Assembly (NCBI GenBank): GCA_014238325.1
Contig: JABABH010000096.1
Coordinates: forward strand, 1 to 7,963
Direction of reading: 5' to 3'
Length of the DNA stretch: 7,963 nucleotides
Source of the DNA: Coxiellaceae bacterium
GTDB lineage: Bacteria > Pseudomonadota > Gammaproteobacteria > Coxiellales > Coxiellaceae
Below the pieces are notes generated by a model. That model ran no database searches. It was not told the DNA's origin and saw only the letters and a program-made list of their open reading frames with translations. Positions within the stretch are counted from its first letter, which is position 1. Each line of letters opens with the position of its first letter. This document shows positions 7,474-7,963 of the stretch, in pieces. Made by a program: the position numbers and the translations under genes.

Positions 7474-7549
7474 TGCATGAATCACGCAGAAAAAGGGATG
7501 AGTCATTGAATGCAAGGAAGGGTTTTATTAATTGATGCCGAATAGCGGC
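7473..7549 (+). pseudogene. Frameshifted prepilin N-terminal stub between pilR and pilS
   Basis: An ATG overlapping the pilR stop (TAATG, 7471-7475) opens a 20-codon frame ending SLNARKGFIN and a TGA at 7533-7535. Restoring two bases after KGF changes the reading to K-G-F-x-L-I-D-A-E and then a TAG at 7547?-adjacent position, which is the canonical prepilin cleavage context (KGF-T-LIE). The nucleotides GGTTT..TTAATTGA also match the true pilS cleavage site at 7760 onward apart from a short gap. The leader part is basic, as in prepilins. I read it as the remnant of a prepilin start, but a short coupling peptide or chance remain possible. AGGAG at 7452-7456 is 16 bases from the ATG, which is long. 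The right-hand limit is approximate. Confidence 0.35.
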
Positions 7550-7550
7550 A
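7536..7550 (+). promoter_or_regulatory. Hairpin abutting the pilS ribosome binding site
   Basis: TGCCG (7536-7540) and CGGCA (7546-7550) pair perfectly around AATAG. The stem ends where the pilS Shine-Dalgarno sequence AGGGG (7550-7554) begins, so the hairpin could modulate initiation or protect the 5' end of a processed pilS mRNA. Function is inferred from position only. Confidence 0.4.
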
Positions 7551-7561
7551 GGGGAATCATT

Positions 7562-7963
7562 ATGAAGATATTCAAGTATGTGAATGCTATGCTGAAGCAA
7601 AGAAAATTATCAAAATTATATCGCTCTCAAAAGGGGAGCCTATCCTCTTCCTTGATGCCAAGGGTGTATCACCAGCAAAGAAATTTATTAACATTAGATT
7701 TCTCTCGAGAGGGCAGCTTATCTTCTCCCTTGATGCCCAGGGTGTATCACCGATCTCAAGGTTTAACCTTAATTGAGGTGGGTTTAGCCATTGCAGTGGG
7801 TGCGGCGATTGTGATCTCGGTCTTATATTTATATCGTTCTGCGCATAATAGCTCTATAGCAGCAAAAACAACCCAAGATGTGGTTGCGATTGTGGGAGAA
7901 TTTCGTCAGCAAATAGCAGCTGGAGTAGCAGATCCTAGCTCAACGGCTATATCCGTTGCTAAT
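7562..7963 (+). CDS. pilS: PilS, type IVb major prepilin (5' part, cut by window end)
   Basis: PilS is the main fibre subunit. The frame is open to the window end (134 codons, no stop). The prepilin peptidase site is RSQG/LTLIE, with cleavage expected after G67, Leu at +1 and Glu at +5, followed by the hydrophobic helix (about 68-91). A non-Phe +1 residue is typical of type IVb pilins. ATG 7562 is chosen because AGGGG at 7550-7554 is seven bases upstream. This gives a leader of 67 residues, against about 13-30 in known type IVb prepilins. The leader holds two tandem units with the core GSLSS(S/P)LMPRVYH, 26 residues apart. In-frame ATGs at 7535 (TGATG overlap with the stub ORF), 7589, 7655 and 7733 are alternatives. 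The last would leave a 10-residue leader but has no well-spaced ribosome binding site. PilS follows PilR by 88 nt. Confidence 0.92.
   Translation, partial: MKIFKYVNAMLKQRKLSKLYRSQKGSLSSSLMPRVYHQQRNLLTLDFSREGSLSSPLMPRVYHRSQGLTLIEVGLAIAVGAAIVISVLYLYRSAHNSSIAAKTTQDVVAIVGEFRQQIAAGVADPSSTAISVAN
7634..7672 (+). repeat. Leader repeat unit A core in pilS
   Basis: This is the first copy of a 39-bp core encoding GSLSSSLMPRVYH (residues 25-37). It matches unit B (7712-7750) at 34 of 39 bases, and four of the five differences are silent. Downstream it continues into a weaker match that includes LTLD (residues 43-46, TTA ACA TTA GAT), a decayed counterpart of the true LTLIE site. Confidence 0.85.
7712..7750 (+). 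repeat. Leader repeat unit B core in pilS
   Basis: This is the second copy, encoding GSLSSPLMPRVYH (residues 51-63), exactly 78 bp after unit A and directly followed by RSQG/LTLIE, the functional cleavage region. The only amino-acid change from unit A is Ser30 to Pro56. A 10-bp palindrome, CTCTCGAGAG (7702-7711), sits just before this unit. Confidence 0.85.

Larger units (their letters stand above)
7622..7759 (+). repeat. 9-bp direct repeats bounding the extra pilS leader segment
   Basis: CGCTCTCAA (7622-7630) and CGATCTCAA (7751-7759), eight of nine bases identical, both encode Arg-Ser-Gln. Removing 7631-7759 (129 bp, 43 codons) would leave ...LYRSQ-GLTLIE with a 24-residue leader, which is the usual size. 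The pattern fits an in-frame insertion or duplication with a short flanking repeat; the mechanism is inferred. Confidence 0.45.

Overview
This window carries most of a type IVb pilus biosynthesis operon of the R64 thin-pilus type (pil genes of IncI plasmids and related genomic islands). All of it is on the + strand, from 896 to the right edge. The order is a short PilL/TcpQ-domain protein, PilN (secretin lipoprotein), PilO, PilP, PilQ (assembly ATPase), PilR (inner-membrane platform) and the 5' part of PilS (major prepilin). This matches R64 pilL-N-O-P-Q-R-S, except that no pilM lies between pilL and pilN. The AT-rich composition, heavy TTA leucine use and Gram-negative outer-membrane secretin suggest an AT-rich gammaproteobacterium, possibly a Legionellales/Coxiella-like or aquatic endosymbiont lineage. 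That taxonomic guess is inference. The pil set could be chromosomal, on a plasmid or in an integrative element; the window does not decide.

Layout. 1-259: a GC-richer segment (about 48% G+C over 1-240 by hand count) that ends at a perfect 8-bp inverted repeat. It has a minus-strand frame running off the left edge and may be the edge of a mobile or retroelement-like sequence. 260-895: AT-rich, no convincing gene, with a dyad at 815-840 about 55 nt before the first pil gene. 896-7473: six closely packed pil genes with gaps of 1 to 89 nt. 7474-7561: a gap holding a frameshifted prepilin-like stub and a hairpin against the pilS ribosome binding site. 7562-7963: pilS, cut by the window end.

How the genes work together. 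PilS is cleaved by a prepilin peptidase and polymerised by the PilQ ATPase on the PilR platform. PilO and PilP span the inner membrane and periplasm and link to the PilN secretin, through which the fibre exits. The PilL/TcpQ-like protein probably assists the secretin. The prepilin peptidase (PilU), transglycosylase (PilT) and tip adhesin (PilV) of the R64 system are not in the window; pilT-U-V would be expected to the right.

The most unusual part is the pilR-pilS junction. The PilS leader is about 67 residues instead of the usual 13-30. It contains a tandem 26-residue duplication that includes a decayed copy of the cleavage motif, and the extra stretch is bounded by a 9-bp direct repeat. Just upstream is a second, frameshifted prepilin start (KGF.LID). 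Another prepilin-like motif (AFTMIE) sits in a 27-codon ORF that exactly fills the pilN-pilO gap.
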